Assembly (NCBI GenBank): GCA_016927315.1
Contig: JAFGMV010000079.1
Span: forward strand, 1-64,000
Reading direction: 5' to 3'
Length of the DNA: 64,000 nt
DNA from: Anaerolineales bacterium
Lineage (GTDB): Bacteria; Chloroflexota; Anaerolineae; Anaerolineales; Villigracilaceae
Below are positions 44,980-54,189 of the stretch, in pieces (position 1 is the first letter of the stretch; each line of letters begins with the position of its first letter). The position numbers were made by a program, and so were the translations under genes. Below the pieces are notes generated by a model that saw only the letters and a program-made list of their open reading frames with translations, was not told the origin of the DNA and made no database searches.

Positions 44980-46272
44980 ATGACGACTGCAATAAAAGTT
45001 GAAAACATAGGAAAACGCTACCGGATTGGCTCTGCCCCGCAGAAATTCCGGTATGGGATGCTGCGTGATGTCATTGTTGACACTGCGAAAGCGCCTTTTC
45101 GGTATGTCTCATCATTGATCCGCGGTGAAGAATTGGTCAACCCCCGCAGCAGCTACATCTGGGCGCTCAAGGATGTCTCTTTCGAAGTGGAAGAAGGCCA
45201 TGTATTGGGCATCATCGGGCGAAATGGAGCCGGGAAAAGCACCCTGCTGAAAGTGCTTTCACGGGTCACAGAGCCGACCCGGGGCGCAGTCACAGTGCGC
45301 GGGCGGGTGGGATCGCTGCTGGAAGTTGGCACCGGTTTCCACCCTGAATTGACCGGACGTGAAAACATCTATCTCAATGGCGCCATTCTGGGGATGAAAC
45401 GGGTCGAGATCGATTCAAAATTCGACGCCATTGTGGACTTTTCTGAAGTTGAACAGTTTATCGATACCCCGGTAAAGCGTTACTCTTCCGGGATGTACCT
45501 GCGCCTGGCTTTTGCCGTTGCGGCCCATCTTGAACCTGAGATCCTGGTCGTCGACGAAGTCCTGGCCGTGGGGGATGCGGCTTTCCAGAAAAAGTGCCTG
45601 GGTAAGATGGGCGATGTTGCTCAACAAGGCCGCACGGTCCTGTTTGTGAGCCACAATATGTCGGCGATCTTGCGCCTGACACAGGAGTCAATCGTGCTGG
45701 ATAAAGGCCGCTTACTGATGCGTGCGCCCACCCAACAGGCTGTGGACTATTATCTCTCTTCGGGGGAGGCCCAGGCTGGCGAACGAATCTGGGATGCCGA
45801 AGATATTCCACTGTCGGCAGCTCCTTTCCAACCGGTTGCCCTGCGATTGCGCGACCAGCGCGGGAAAGTGGTCGATACCATCCGTTCGATGGAACCGTTG
45901 AGCATCGAATGGGAATACCATCTGGCAGAGCAGGTAACCGGTTTAAGGGTGGGATTTTACCTGAGCACCATGCGCGGTGAATATCTCCTGACTTCCTTCG
46001 ACACAGATGATGCCAAACAGTATGAGAAATTTGGGGTCCGCAAAGCAGGGCATTACATCAGCCGCTGCACACTGCCCCCCGACCTGCTGAATGAAGGCCG
46101 CTTCTCGCTGGGCGTCAACGCCAGTTCATTCGGGGTACGCCGCTACTTTCAAGACGAACAGACCCTGGCTTTCAACGTTGACATCTCAGGGGCGCCGGGT
46201 ACGCATTGGGCCGAACAGCGCCCCGGTCCCATCCGGCCGCGGTTGGATTGGAAAATTGAGACGGTCGAATGA
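44980..46272 (+). CDS. wzt: Polysaccharide ABC transporter ATPase with C-terminal cargo domain (Wzt-like)
   Basis: 430 residues. Walker A GRNGAGKST at 80-88, signature YSSGMYLRLAFA and Walker B ILVVDEVLAVGD are intact. From about residue 260 a beta-rich domain follows, as in Wzt proteins that read a modified non-reducing end of the glycan before export. Two methyltransferases downstream could supply such a cap. The start at 44980 is set by the two-base distance to the permease; upstream in-frame codons overlap the permease. It overlaps the next gene by four bases (ATGA). Confidence 0.92.
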   Translation: MTTAIKVENIGKRYRIGSAPQKFRYGMLRDVIVDTAKAPFRYVSSLIRGEELVNPRSSYIWALKDVSFEVEEGHVLGIIGRNGAGKSTLLKVLSRVTEPTRGAVTVRGRVGSLLEVGTGFHPELTGRENIYLNGAILGMKRVEIDSKFDAIVDFSEVEQFIDTPVKRYSSGMYLRLAFAVAAHLEPEILVVDEVLAVGDAAFQKKCLGKMGDVAQQGRTVLFVSHNMSAILRLTQESIVLDKGRLLMRAPTQQAVDYYLSSGEAQAGERIWDAEDIPLSAAPFQPVALRLRDQRGKVVDTIRSMEPLSIEWEYHLAEQVTGLRVGFYLSTMRGEYLLTSFDTDDAKQYEKFGVRKAGHYISRCTLPPDLLNEGRFSLGVNASSFGVRRYFQDEQTLAFNVDISGAPGTHWAEQRPGPIRPRLDWKIETVE

Positions 46273-47870
46273 TCAATAAGAAGGCTCTCAAAACCATCTT
46301 GGGGGAAGTCCCTCTGACGGCCGAGATAGACTGGCTGCTGCGCCAGCGGAACCGTTCGCGCAAGGATCATTTCTCCCTCGACCGGCTGTCAAAAACCCTT
46401 CCGGATGCAGCCGCGACTGCACGCCCTTTTGCAGAAGCCGCCCCGCGCGGCAAGAAGATCCTGCTTTTTGCTGTCCTGCACTACTGGATCGAGCAGCTGG
46501 CCTACCTTAGTTTGACACTGTCCGGACAGGGGCACCAGGTTACCCTGATGACCCTGCCGTATTCAGAATGGAACCAGGAAAAAGATAAATTCACACAGCG
46601 GCAGCGCATCTTGCACACCCGGGAAGCGCTCAAACCTCTGGCGACCCTGGTCGAGCATGTCCCTTTTCTGGGCCTGAAACCGGCTTCTACACTGCCGGAG
46701 CAGCTGGATGCAGATATTGCTGAGATCAGTTTATGGGATGCCCAGTATACCCTGATGCGTGAGGAAGTAGACCGGGAGGGTAAAGACCGTCAGCTTTACC
46801 AGCTTCGCATTAGACGCAACCAGTTCGCTGCCCGGGCGGCTTTGGCCTGGATGCAGGACAATCGTCCAGATGCGGTTTTGGTCCCCAATGGGTTGATCCT
46901 CGAGATGGGAGTGGTCTACCGGGTTGCAAAGTTCCTTGGCATTCCGGTGATGACCTTTGAGTTCAACGACCAGCGCGAGCAGATCTGGCTGGCACAAAAT
47001 TCATCGATCATGCGCCAGGATACAGATTTCATCTGGGAAGCCCGCCAGGATGCTCCAATCACGGAAACCCATTATAAACGGGTTGCCGATCTGGAAAATG
47101 CCCGCCGGGGCGCACGCGTGTGGGGTAAATCCAAGCGCTTGTGGCAGTACGTTTCTTCCCAGGGCGCTGATGTCACCCGCCGGCAGATTGGCCTGGATAA
47201 GCGACCCATAGTTATGCTGGCCGCCAATGTCCTGGGAGACAGCCTGACATTGGGGCGCAACGTTTTTGCCGAGTCGATGAGTGAATGGCTGACAAAGACT
47301 GTCCAGTTCCTGGCAGATAGAACCGAAATCCAGTTCGTGATCCGGGTCCATCCAGGGGAAATGATCGTGCCGCAGGCCAAGTCAATGGGGCAGGTGGTTT
47401 GGGAAGCTCTGCCAGCGATCCCCGAACACATCCATGTTATCGCCCCAGATGATAAGGTAAACACATACGATCTGATCGAAATTGCTGACCTGGGCCTGGT
47501 CTATACCACGACAGTTGGCCTGGAAATGGCCATGAATGGTCGTCCCGTCATCTGCTGCGGGCATACCCATTACCGTGGGCGCGGCTTTACGATCGACCCG
47601 AATAATTGGGATGCATATTTTAAAGCATTGAAAGAAGCGCTTGCAGACATCCCTGGTCACCGCCTGGGCGAGAAACAGATTAAAACAGCCTGGAATTATG
47701 CCTACCGCTTCTTTTTTGAATATCCGCTGGCCTTCCCCTGGCGCTTAATGGGGTTCTGGGAAGACTTGGAAGTCTGGCCCCTGGAACGGGTACTTGGGCC
47801 TGAAGGCCGGGCCGAATTTGGCGATACATTCCGGTTCCTGGTTGGGGAACCGTATACCTGGAAAGACTGA
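46269..47870 (+). CDS. GT-B-like capsular polysaccharide/glycosyltransferase-type protein
   Basis: 533 residues. A two-domain Rossmann layout can be recognised: KKILLFAVLHYWIEQLAYLSLTLSGQGH in the first half and FVIRVHPGEMIVPQ, VYTTTVGLEMAMNGRPVICCGHTHYRG in the second. The latter is the motif region of capsule transferases (KpsS/KpsC-like and related). No signal peptide. It overlaps the Wzt gene by four bases and the next methyltransferase by one, so it is within the export-modification operon. The transferred sugar is unknown. Confidence 0.68.
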   Translation: MINKKALKTILGEVPLTAEIDWLLRQRNRSRKDHFSLDRLSKTLPDAAATARPFAEAAPRGKKILLFAVLHYWIEQLAYLSLTLSGQGHQVTLMTLPYSEWNQEKDKFTQRQRILHTREALKPLATLVEHVPFLGLKPASTLPEQLDADIAEISLWDAQYTLMREEVDREGKDRQLYQLRIRRNQFAARAALAWMQDNRPDAVLVPNGLILEMGVVYRVAKFLGIPVMTFEFNDQREQIWLAQNSSIMRQDTDFIWEARQDAPITETHYKRVADLENARRGARVWGKSKRLWQYVSSQGADVTRRQIGLDKRPIVMLAANVLGDSLTLGRNVFAESMSEWLTKTVQFLADRTEIQFVIRVHPGEMIVPQAKSMGQVVWEALPAIPEHIHVIAPDDKVNTYDLIEIADLGLVYTTTVGLEMAMNGRPVICCGHTHYRGRGFTIDPNNWDAYFKALKEALADIPGHRLGEKQIKTAWNYAYRFFFEYPLAFPWRLMGFWEDLEVWPLERVLGPEGRAEFGDTFRFLVGEPYTWKD

Positions 47871-48703
47871 TGGCAGACGAGACCAAACAAAAAGTACGTG
47901 AATTTTACGATCAGATTGGCTGGCAGCAAGTAGATGATGGTCTGTACCAGAATGCCCGTTACGAAGACTTGCGCCCGGTTTCCATTAAATACATTCAACA
48001 GACACGCCTGCGTGTCAATGATGGGCTGCTCCCTACCGGGCACCTGTTGCTGGATGCCGGTTCAGGCCCGGTGCAGTATGATGAATACCTGACTTATTCC
48101 AAAGGATACCGAAAGCGTGTTTGCCTGGATATTTCGATCCAGGCCTTACGCCAGGCCCGGGAAAAACTCGGCAACCATGGTCTGTTCGTGGTTGCCGATT
48201 TGTCAGCCTTGCCTTTTATAAACGAAGCTTTCGATGCCGAAGTGTCGATGCACGCCATTCATCACCTGCCGCTGGAAGAGCATCCGCGGGCTTACCAGGA
48301 GCTTTTCCGTGTACTGGCCACGGGACGGACAGGTGTGATCGTCAATGGCTGGCATGAACCGCTGTTGATCCGCCTGGCGGAGCCCCTGATTAACCTGATG
48401 CGTCGTCTGTCTGGTAGGGGGACCAAAGAGAAGAAAGACTGGTTCAATGAGGAAGATCCGGCGGGGACATTTGTCCGCAAGATGACGCCAGCCTGGTTGA
48501 AAAAGGAAATTGGCAGACAGATACCCTTGGAAATTCGCCCCTGGCGCAGCCTCTCGACGCGCGTCCTGCGCTGGTTTATCCGCCCGCAGTTGGGAGGCCG
48601 GGCAATCCTGAATATGGTGTTCTGGCTGGAAGGTGTTTTCCCGCGTTTCTTTGCGGAAAACGGTCAGTATCCAATGATCGTTATTCGTAAGGATCGGAAG
48701 TAG
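47870..48703 (+). CDS. SAM-dependent methyltransferase
   Basis: 277 residues. Class I fold with motif I LLDAGSGPVQYDEYL, acidic VCLDIS after it, and ADLSALPFINEAFDAEVSMHAIHHL. The C-terminal third is basic and likely contacts the membrane or glycan. The start codon overlaps the preceding stop (TGATG). With its neighbour it may methylate the glycan and so provide the terminating cap for the Wzt domain; this is inference. Confidence 0.85.
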   Translation: MADETKQKVREFYDQIGWQQVDDGLYQNARYEDLRPVSIKYIQQTRLRVNDGLLPTGHLLLDAGSGPVQYDEYLTYSKGYRKRVCLDISIQALRQAREKLGNHGLFVVADLSALPFINEAFDAEVSMHAIHHLPLEEHPRAYQELFRVLATGRTGVIVNGWHEPLLIRLAEPLINLMRRLSGRGTKEKKDWFNEEDPAGTFVRKMTPAWLKKEIGRQIPLEIRPWRSLSTRVLRWFIRPQLGGRAILNMVFWLEGVFPRFFAENGQYPMIVIRKDRK

Positions 48704-48709
48704 GTAAAC

Positions 48710-49516
48710 ATGTCAAAATTCACTGACCAGATTTACCTGAAAACCGATCAATACCGGGATTCATCCAGGCTCGACGCCCGGGTTGAACTGCACCGTCATT
48801 TCAGCACAAATCCACAGGGTTGGTTCTCATGGGTGTTCGACGCTCTGGAGAAGCTGCCCGGGCAGGCACGCATGCTTGAACTCGGCTGTGGGACAGGCAA
48901 TCTATGGATAGAATGCGCGGAACGCATCCTGCCTGGTTGGGAAATCACCTTGAGCGACCTGTCAGAAGGCATGCTGGCAGCAGCACAGAAGAATCTGAAT
49001 CATCTGTCTCATCCGTTAACTTTTAAAACGATTGATGTCCAAATGATTCCATTCGATAGTGAAAACTTCGACATTGTTATTGCAAATCACATGCTCTATC
49101 ATGTTCCGGACAGATCAAAAGCTCTGTCCGAAATCTGGCGGGTGCTCAAGCCTGGTGGTTATCTGATTGCAACTACAGTTGGGAATAACCATTTGAAAGA
49201 ATTGAATGCCTGGCTGGCGCGCCTAGGCAAGGATGAACACTTCAAACCCTTTTCAGCGCAGTTTACGCTGGAGAATGGGCAGAAACAACTACAGCCTTTC
49301 TTCCTGGATGTAGAATGCTTCCAGTATGATGATAACCTGCGCATTACAGATATTGACTTGCTGGAAGCTTATATTCGCTCCACCCTCAGCACTGCGGAGT
49401 TCTCGGAAGAGGAAATGACCTTATTACGGAATGATCTTGAGCGTGAACTTGATCAAAAAGGTGAAATCTTTGTAACCAAAGTATCAGGCCTGTTCCAGGC
49501 AGTAAAACAAAGGTGA
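48710..49516 (+). CDS. SAM-dependent methyltransferase (UbiE/type 11-like)
   Basis: 268 residues. Motif I MLELGCGTGNLW near residue 53, LSDLSEGMLAAAQ, and the motif FDIVIANHMLYHVPDRSKALSEIWRVLKPGG typical of Methyltransf_11. It lies six bases after the previous methyltransferase and four before pseB. Two adjacent methyltransferases of different subfamily argue for two distinct modifications. Substrate unknown. Confidence 0.88.
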   Translation: MSKFTDQIYLKTDQYRDSSRLDARVELHRHFSTNPQGWFSWVFDALEKLPGQARMLELGCGTGNLWIECAERILPGWEITLSDLSEGMLAAAQKNLNHLSHPLTFKTIDVQMIPFDSENFDIVIANHMLYHVPDRSKALSEIWRVLKPGGYLIATTVGNNHLKELNAWLARLGKDEHFKPFSAQFTLENGQKQLQPFFLDVECFQYDDNLRITDIDLLEAYIRSTLSTAEFSEEEMTLLRNDLERELDQKGEIFVTKVSGLFQAVKQR

Positions 49517-49520
49517 AATT

Positions 49521-50531
49521 ATGAATTGGAAAGATAAAGTTGTTCTCATCACAGGTGGAACCGGATCTTTCGGCAAGAAATTTACCAGGATTTTGCTGGA
49601 AGAGAAACGGCCTAAAAAGATCATTATCTTCAGCCGTGACGAGCTCAAGCAGCACGAAATGCGCGTGGCTGGTTTCGATCATCCTTCCCTGCGCTATTTT
49701 ATCGGAGACGTCCGCGACCAGGAACGCCTGATACGCGCCATGGCTGGTGTAAATATTGTCGTCCACGCTGCTGCGCTAAAACAGGTTCCGGCCTGCGAAT
49801 ACAATCCCATGGAGGCCATCAAGACCAATATTATGGGAACGTCCAATGTCATTGAGGCTGCCCTGGATGCCGGAGTTAAAAAGGTCCTGGCGCTTAGCAC
49901 AGATAAAGCCGTCAATCCGGCCAACCTGTATGGTGCTACCAAACTGGCAGCCGAAAAGCTGGTTGTACAGAGCAATGCTTATGCAGGTAGTTCATCAACC
50001 CGCTTTTCCTGTGTCCGCTATGGGAATGTGGTCGGTTCACGGGGTTCTGTCGTCCCGCTCTTCCTGAACCAGCGCAGCAGCGGCAAGGTCACCATCACTG
50101 ATGAGCGCATGACCCGGTTTTGGCTCTCCCTGGAACAGGGGGTTCACTTTGTGATCAACTGCATCGAGCAGATGGAAGGTGGGGAGGTCTTCGTTCCCAA
50201 GATACCCAGCACCAAAGTGATTGACCTGGCCAGAGCCATAGCACCGGAGGCAGAAATCGAGATTATTGGTATTCGTCCCGGTGAGAAGCTGCATGAAGCG
50301 CTTATCTCCGAAGATGAAGCCCGTACCACGATCGAGTTGGATAGCCTGTATGTCGTCCAACCTGCCGAAGCCCTGTGGTTTGGATATGCCTGGGACAAAA
50401 AGGGCAAACGCCTGCCCGATGGATACCATTATTCAAGTGATACCAATACGGAATGGCTGGATATCGAGGGCATAAAGAAATTCATTGCCCCGTTCGAGAA
50501 ACACTACCAGGAAGGAAAACTGGAAGGCTAA
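49521..50531 (+). CDS. pseB: UDP-N-acetylglucosamine 4,6-dehydratase, PseB type
   Basis: 336 residues. NAD-binding GGTGSFGKK near the start, then IIIFSRDELKQHEMR, GDVRD, and catalytic LYGATKLAAEK; the order and wording match PseB (inverting 4,6-dehydratases). PseB makes UDP-2-acetamido-2,6-dideoxy-L-arabino-4-hexulose, the entry to pseudaminic acid and related nonulosonates. The related FnlA/CapE enzymes are a less likely reading. The usual PseC aminotransferase does not follow; an RmlD-like reductase does. Confidence 0.9.
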   Translation: MNWKDKVVLITGGTGSFGKKFTRILLEEKRPKKIIIFSRDELKQHEMRVAGFDHPSLRYFIGDVRDQERLIRAMAGVNIVVHAAALKQVPACEYNPMEAIKTNIMGTSNVIEAALDAGVKKVLALSTDKAVNPANLYGATKLAAEKLVVQSNAYAGSSSTRFSCVRYGNVVGSRGSVVPLFLNQRSSGKVTITDERMTRFWLSLEQGVHFVINCIEQMEGGEVFVPKIPSTKVIDLARAIAPEAEIEIIGIRPGEKLHEALISEDEARTTIELDSLYVVQPAEALWFGYAWDKKGKRLPDGYHYSSDTNTEWLDIEGIKKFIAPFEKHYQEGKLEG

Positions 50532-51455
50532 ATGCGTATCCTTGTTACAGGCGCCAGCGGTCTGCTGGGATTGAATTTGGGGTTGCAGCTTTATGAAAGC
50601 CAGGAGATCATCGGTGTGGATCGCAGCAAACTGGCCGCCCCCCCTTTTGAACTTGTCCGGGCAGAACTGCTTGATATCGATGCCTTTCTTCACCTGTTGA
50701 CCCGGATCTCTCCTGAGGCAGTCATCCATACGGCTGCCAACGCAAACGTTGATTCTTGCGAAAAGGATCCCGAAGGCGCCCGCAAACTGAATGCCTGGCT
50801 GCCTGGCCAGTTGTCAAAGGCATGCGCCGTAAAGAATATCCGTATGCTGCATATTTCTACCGATGCTGTCTTTGACGGGATGAAAGAAGATGGTTTTTAT
50901 ACAGAGGAAGATGAGACCAATCCCCTGAGTATTTACGCAAGGACCAAACGGGATGGAGAAACAGCCGTCCTGGAGAATAACCCGGAAGCTGTGGTTGCTC
51001 GTGTCAATTTCTTTGGCTGGAGTTTATCTGGGAGGCGTTCGCTCTCAGAATTTTTCTTTAACAAGTTCAGCGCCCACGAAACCTGTAATGGTTTCTCGGA
51101 TGTATATTTTTGCCCGATGTTTGTTGGCGACCTGGCTGAAACCCTGGTTGCGATGCTGGAAAAGGGTCTTTCCGGGTTGTACCATGTGGTTGGGAATGAA
51201 AGCCTGACCAAGTTCGAGTTCGGAGTGCGCATTGCCCGTCAATTTGGGTTTGATGAGGGCTTGATCCATCCGATTTCCGTAGAAGACTCCGGGTTGACGG
51301 CCAAAAGATCCCGCAACCTGCGTTTATCTGTCCACAAATTATCCACGGCTTTGGGGCGTGAAATCCCCTCTGTATCCACTGGATTGACCAGGTTTTATAC
51401 ACAATACCAACATGGTTATCCACAGAAAATCCGTAGTTATCAACAGTTTTTGTAG
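50532..51455 (+). CDS. dTDP-4-dehydrorhamnose reductase-like SDR (RmlD family)
   Basis: 307 residues. GASGLLG at the N-terminus, TAANANVDSCEKDPEGARKLNA, catalytic YARTK and the RmlD-like C-terminal half. It starts directly after the pseB stop. RmlD-type enzymes reduce 4-keto sugar nucleotides; following a 4,6-dehydratase, the couple resembles the FnlA-FnlB arrangement of N-acetylfucosamine synthesis more than the PseB-PseC one. The last 40 codons contain an evenly spaced series of TTATNCACA-like sites (see 51339-51445). Confidence 0.85.
   Translation: MRILVTGASGLLGLNLGLQLYESQEIIGVDRSKLAAPPFELVRAELLDIDAFLHLLTRISPEAVIHTAANANVDSCEKDPEGARKLNAWLPGQLSKACAVKNIRMLHISTDAVFDGMKEDGFYTEEDETNPLSIYARTKRDGETAVLENNPEAVVARVNFFGWSLSGRRSLSEFFFNKFSAHETCNGFSDVYFCPMFVGDLAETLVAMLEKGLSGLYHVVGNESLTKFEFGVRIARQFGFDEGLIHPISVEDSGLTAKRSRNLRLSVHKLSTALGREIPSVSTGLTRFYTQYQHGYPQKIRSYQQFL
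51339..51445. repeat. Phased array of DnaA-box-like 9-mers
   Basis: TTATACACA (51395) and TTATCCACA (51416) fit the consensus TTATNCACA fully. TTATCAACA (51437) and TTATCCACG (51339) have one mismatch, and GTATCCACT (51372) is weaker. The sites at 51395, 51416 and 51437 are exactly 21 bases apart and all on the plus strand. Confidence 0.65.
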
Positions 51456-51532
51456 ATGAAAAGTAAGTAGAGAACAGGAACCGGATAAATTTACCAAGAC
51501 GTGCTGCTCTCGACTGGTTCTTTGGAGGAAAA

Positions 51533-52603
51533 ATGGAGATAAAGATCAATAATCGCTTGATAGGATTGGATCATCCGACGTACTTCATTGCCGATATTGC
51601 TGCCAACCATGACGGCGACCTGGAACGGGCAAAGTTATTGATTCACCTGGCAAAGGAAGCAGGCGCCAATGCAGCCAAATTCCAGAACTTCCAGGCGCCC
51701 AAGATCGTTTCGGATTACGGCTTTAAAGCTATGAGCGGGGGACAGGTCTCCCACCAGGCCACCTGGAAGAAATCGGTCTTCCAGGTGTATTCTGAGGCTT
51801 CCATTCCATTAACCTGGACCACGACCCTGGTCGAGGAGTGTCACGAAGCCGGCATCGACTACTTCACATCCCCCTATGACTTCGAATCGATCGAGGCGGT
51901 GGATCCATACCTGCCGGCCTATAAGATCGGCTCCGGTGAAATCGACTGGATCGAAAGCCTGGAGTTGATGGCCTCCAAAGGAAAACCAGTCTTGCTGGCC
52001 ACCGGCGCTTCGACGCTTGGCGAGGTGCAGCAGGCGGTGCATGCCATCCTGAAGATCAACAAACAACTGGTGCTGATGCAGTGTAACACCAATTACACCG
52101 CCAGCCCGGAAAACTATGATTACATCAACCTGAATGTCCTCAAGACCTACGCCACCCTGTTCCCGGATGTGATCCTGGGGTTATCGGACCACACCCACGG
52201 GAATGCGACCGTGCTGGGTGCGGTGGCCCTGGGCGCCCGGGTGATCGAGCGTCACTTCACAGATAACAACAACCGCGAAGGGCCCGACCACAAGTTTGCT
52301 ATGAATCCAGAGAGCTGGGCACATATGGTGGCAGAGACACGCCTGCTTGAGCGGGCCCTCGGCTCTACGGATAAATTCATCACAGGCAATGAATTGGATA
52401 CCCAGATCGTACAGCGCCGCTGCCTGCGGGCAGCCCGCGACATCAAAGCCGGAGAGGTCTTCACCCGTGAGATGATCGCTGTGCTGCGCCCGGCAACCCC
52501 TGGCGCCATTAAACCGGACCACATCCAGAATGTGGTTGGCGCCAAGGCGCTAACAGATATGCCGCTGGGCAAGGAACTTCGCTGGACGGATTTAGGAGAA
52601 TAA
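51533..52603 (+). CDS. spsE: N-acetylneuraminate synthase family protein (NeuB/PseI/SpsE)
   Basis: 356 residues. TIM-barrel domain (about 1-285) with IADIAANHDGDLERAK, KFQ, YKIGSGE and GLSDHTHG, followed by an antifreeze-like SAF domain (about 300-350: RRCLRAARDIKAGEVFTREMI). The family condenses a 6-carbon amino sugar with phosphoenolpyruvate into a 9-carbon sialic-acid-like sugar. A perfect GGAGG precedes the ATG. This is the strongest evidence that the locus makes a nonulosonic acid. Which one (Neu, Pse, Leg) is not decided by the sequence. Confidence 0.92.
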   Translation: MEIKINNRLIGLDHPTYFIADIAANHDGDLERAKLLIHLAKEAGANAAKFQNFQAPKIVSDYGFKAMSGGQVSHQATWKKSVFQVYSEASIPLTWTTTLVEECHEAGIDYFTSPYDFESIEAVDPYLPAYKIGSGEIDWIESLELMASKGKPVLLATGASTLGEVQQAVHAILKINKQLVLMQCNTNYTASPENYDYINLNVLKTYATLFPDVILGLSDHTHGNATVLGAVALGARVIERHFTDNNNREGPDHKFAMNPESWAHMVAETRLLERALGSTDKFITGNELDTQIVQRRCLRAARDIKAGEVFTREMIAVLRPATPGAIKPDHIQNVVGAKALTDMPLGKELRWTDLGE

Positions 52604-52608
52604 GAGTG

Positions 52609-52636
52609 GTAGTGGCGAAGCATGCTTCGCCACTAC
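52609..52636. repeat. 28-bp perfect palindrome
   Basis: The arms GTAGTGGCGAAGCA and TGCTTCGCCACTAC meet without a loop, just after the spsE stop and 11 bases before the next start. Likely a small dispersed palindromic (REP-like) unit. Confidence 0.75.
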
Positions 52637-52647
52637 CTGATTAGAAG

Positions 52648-53748
52648 ATGAAGATACTGTATTTCTCGAACGACTACTGCACCCACGATTACCGCTTTTT
52701 GTCGTCAATTGCCGGCAGCGGAAATATAGTCTTTCATGTTCGTCTGGAAACAGTACGGCGGCAGCAGGAAGACCGGGCTGTCCCGGAAGGAGTGGAGATC
52801 ATCCATTGGGCCGGGGGACGGGGACCCTTCCACTGGCAGGATGTACCCCGGTATGTCGCCAGCCTGCGCCAGGTGATTAAACGGACCAAACCGGATCTGA
52901 TCCATGCCGGCCCGATCCAGACCTGTGCGTTTATTTCAGTGCTGACAGGCTTTCGCCCGGTCCTGACCATGTCGTGGGGATTCGATCTGATGGAATATGT
53001 CTACCGTGGAAAATGGTGGCAGTGGGTCACAAGGTTCACATTAAACCGGTCTACATTCTTCACCAGTGATGCCGCTGTTACCCGTGATAGGGCTCTTGAA
53101 TTCGGTATGCATCCGGAACGGACCATTGTCTTCCCCTGGGGCGTCGACCTGGAGCACTTTTCTCCAGAACCACGGGACCCTCCTCTGGGCGCTGGGGAGG
53201 GGTTCACTTTTTTTTGCAATCGCGCCTGGGAACAGCGCTACGGTGTAGATATCCTTGCCAGGGCTTTTGTGCAGGCAGCACAAAGCAGACCTGAAATGCG
53301 CTTGATTCTCCTGGCAGGAGGTTCACAGGGACATACGATCCGGAAAATCCTGCAGGGGGGCGGCGTTCTGGAGCGGGTGGATTTCGGAGGTCAAATTCCC
53401 CAAAAAGACCTGCCTCGCTGGTATCATATGGCTGATGTGTATGTTTCTCCATCCCATGTGGACGGTTCATCCGTTTCGTTGATGGAAGCACTTGCCTGCG
53501 GCCTCCCCTGCCTGGTGTCTGATATCCCGGCCAACAAGGAATGGGTTATCAGTGGTGAAAATGGCTGGCTTTTTCCGGATGGCAATGTAAAAGACCTGGC
53601 GGTTGCGATGGTTCAGGCCTGTGACGAAAGGAAAAACTTACAGCAGCTCGGTCAGAAGGCTAGAGAAACTGCCGAAGACCGGGCAGATTGGCAGAAGAAC
53701 TTCAATAGACTGCTTTCAGCGTATCAACAAGCTGTCCGGCTGGGTTGA
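52648..53748 (+). CDS. Glycosyltransferase, GT4 type
   Basis: 366 residues, GT-B fold. N-terminal Rossmann part starts MKILYFSNDYCTHDYR; the donor site is in DVYVSPSHVDGSSVSLMEALACGLPCLVSDIPANKEWV, with the typical E-x7-E spacing. Retaining transferases of this family use UDP, GDP or CMP sugars. It sits in the nonulosonate section of the locus. A short palindrome replaces normal intergenic sequence before it, and its ribosome site is weak. Confidence 0.88.
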   Translation: MKILYFSNDYCTHDYRFLSSIAGSGNIVFHVRLETVRRQQEDRAVPEGVEIIHWAGGRGPFHWQDVPRYVASLRQVIKRTKPDLIHAGPIQTCAFISVLTGFRPVLTMSWGFDLMEYVYRGKWWQWVTRFTLNRSTFFTSDAAVTRDRALEFGMHPERTIVFPWGVDLEHFSPEPRDPPLGAGEGFTFFCNRAWEQRYGVDILARAFVQAAQSRPEMRLILLAGGSQGHTIRKILQGGGVLERVDFGGQIPQKDLPRWYHMADVYVSPSHVDGSSVSLMEALACGLPCLVSDIPANKEWVISGENGWLFPDGNVKDLAVAMVQACDERKNLQQLGQKARETAEDRADWQKNFNRLLSAYQQAVRLG

Positions 53749-53772
53749 ACTAATGATGAAAAGGAGGTTGTT

Positions 53773-54099
53773 ATGGTATTCATTTTGATCGTAGCTCTAC
53801 TTTTTGCGATTGCGGCGGTGATTTTTGCACTTGAGAACCCCAACATGGTAACCGTGACCTTCCTGGGTTACCCGGCTTATGGGTCGATCGCCTTAGTCGT
53901 CCTGATCGCGGTTGGGTTTGGGTTGTTGACCGGCATCCTGGTGATGCTCCCCAGTGTCATCAAACGCAGTGTTGTACTTTCAAAACAACGGAAGCTGATC
54001 GCTGAACTCGAGAATAGTATTGAATCACACCAAACTGCCATTTCAGATAAAGGCGCTCAAATAGAAGAAGAAACTGCTGAAACAATAGAGTACGAATAG
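53773..54099 (+). CDS. LapA domain (DUF1049) small membrane protein
   Basis: 108 residues. Two membrane helices (about 1-18 and 34-58) separated by the LENPNMVTVTFLG loop that marks LapA/DUF1049 proteins, then a basic cytoplasmic coiled coil (SKQRKLIAELENSIESHQ). In enterobacteria LapA takes part in lipopolysaccharide assembly control; the link here to a glycan locus is suggestive. AAAGGAGG lies 5 bases before the ATG. Confidence 0.83.
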   Translation: MVFILIVALLFAIAAVIFALENPNMVTVTFLGYPAYGSIALVVLIAVGFGLLTGILVMLPSVIKRSVVLSKQRKLIAELENSIESHQTAISDKGAQIEEETAETIEYE

Positions 54100-54189
54100 G
54101 ATAGTAAGGATAAAGTTTCTATGCATGTATCGTGGCCGGCGTAGTTACTTTGTGCAAGCAATCTACTTTTTGGAAGGATATTTCTACTG

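Noticed and set aside
51339-51445. Chromosomal replication origin
   Set aside because: No dnaA, dnaN or gyrase genes, and no clear AT-rich unwinding element beside the boxes; kept only as a DnaA-box array.
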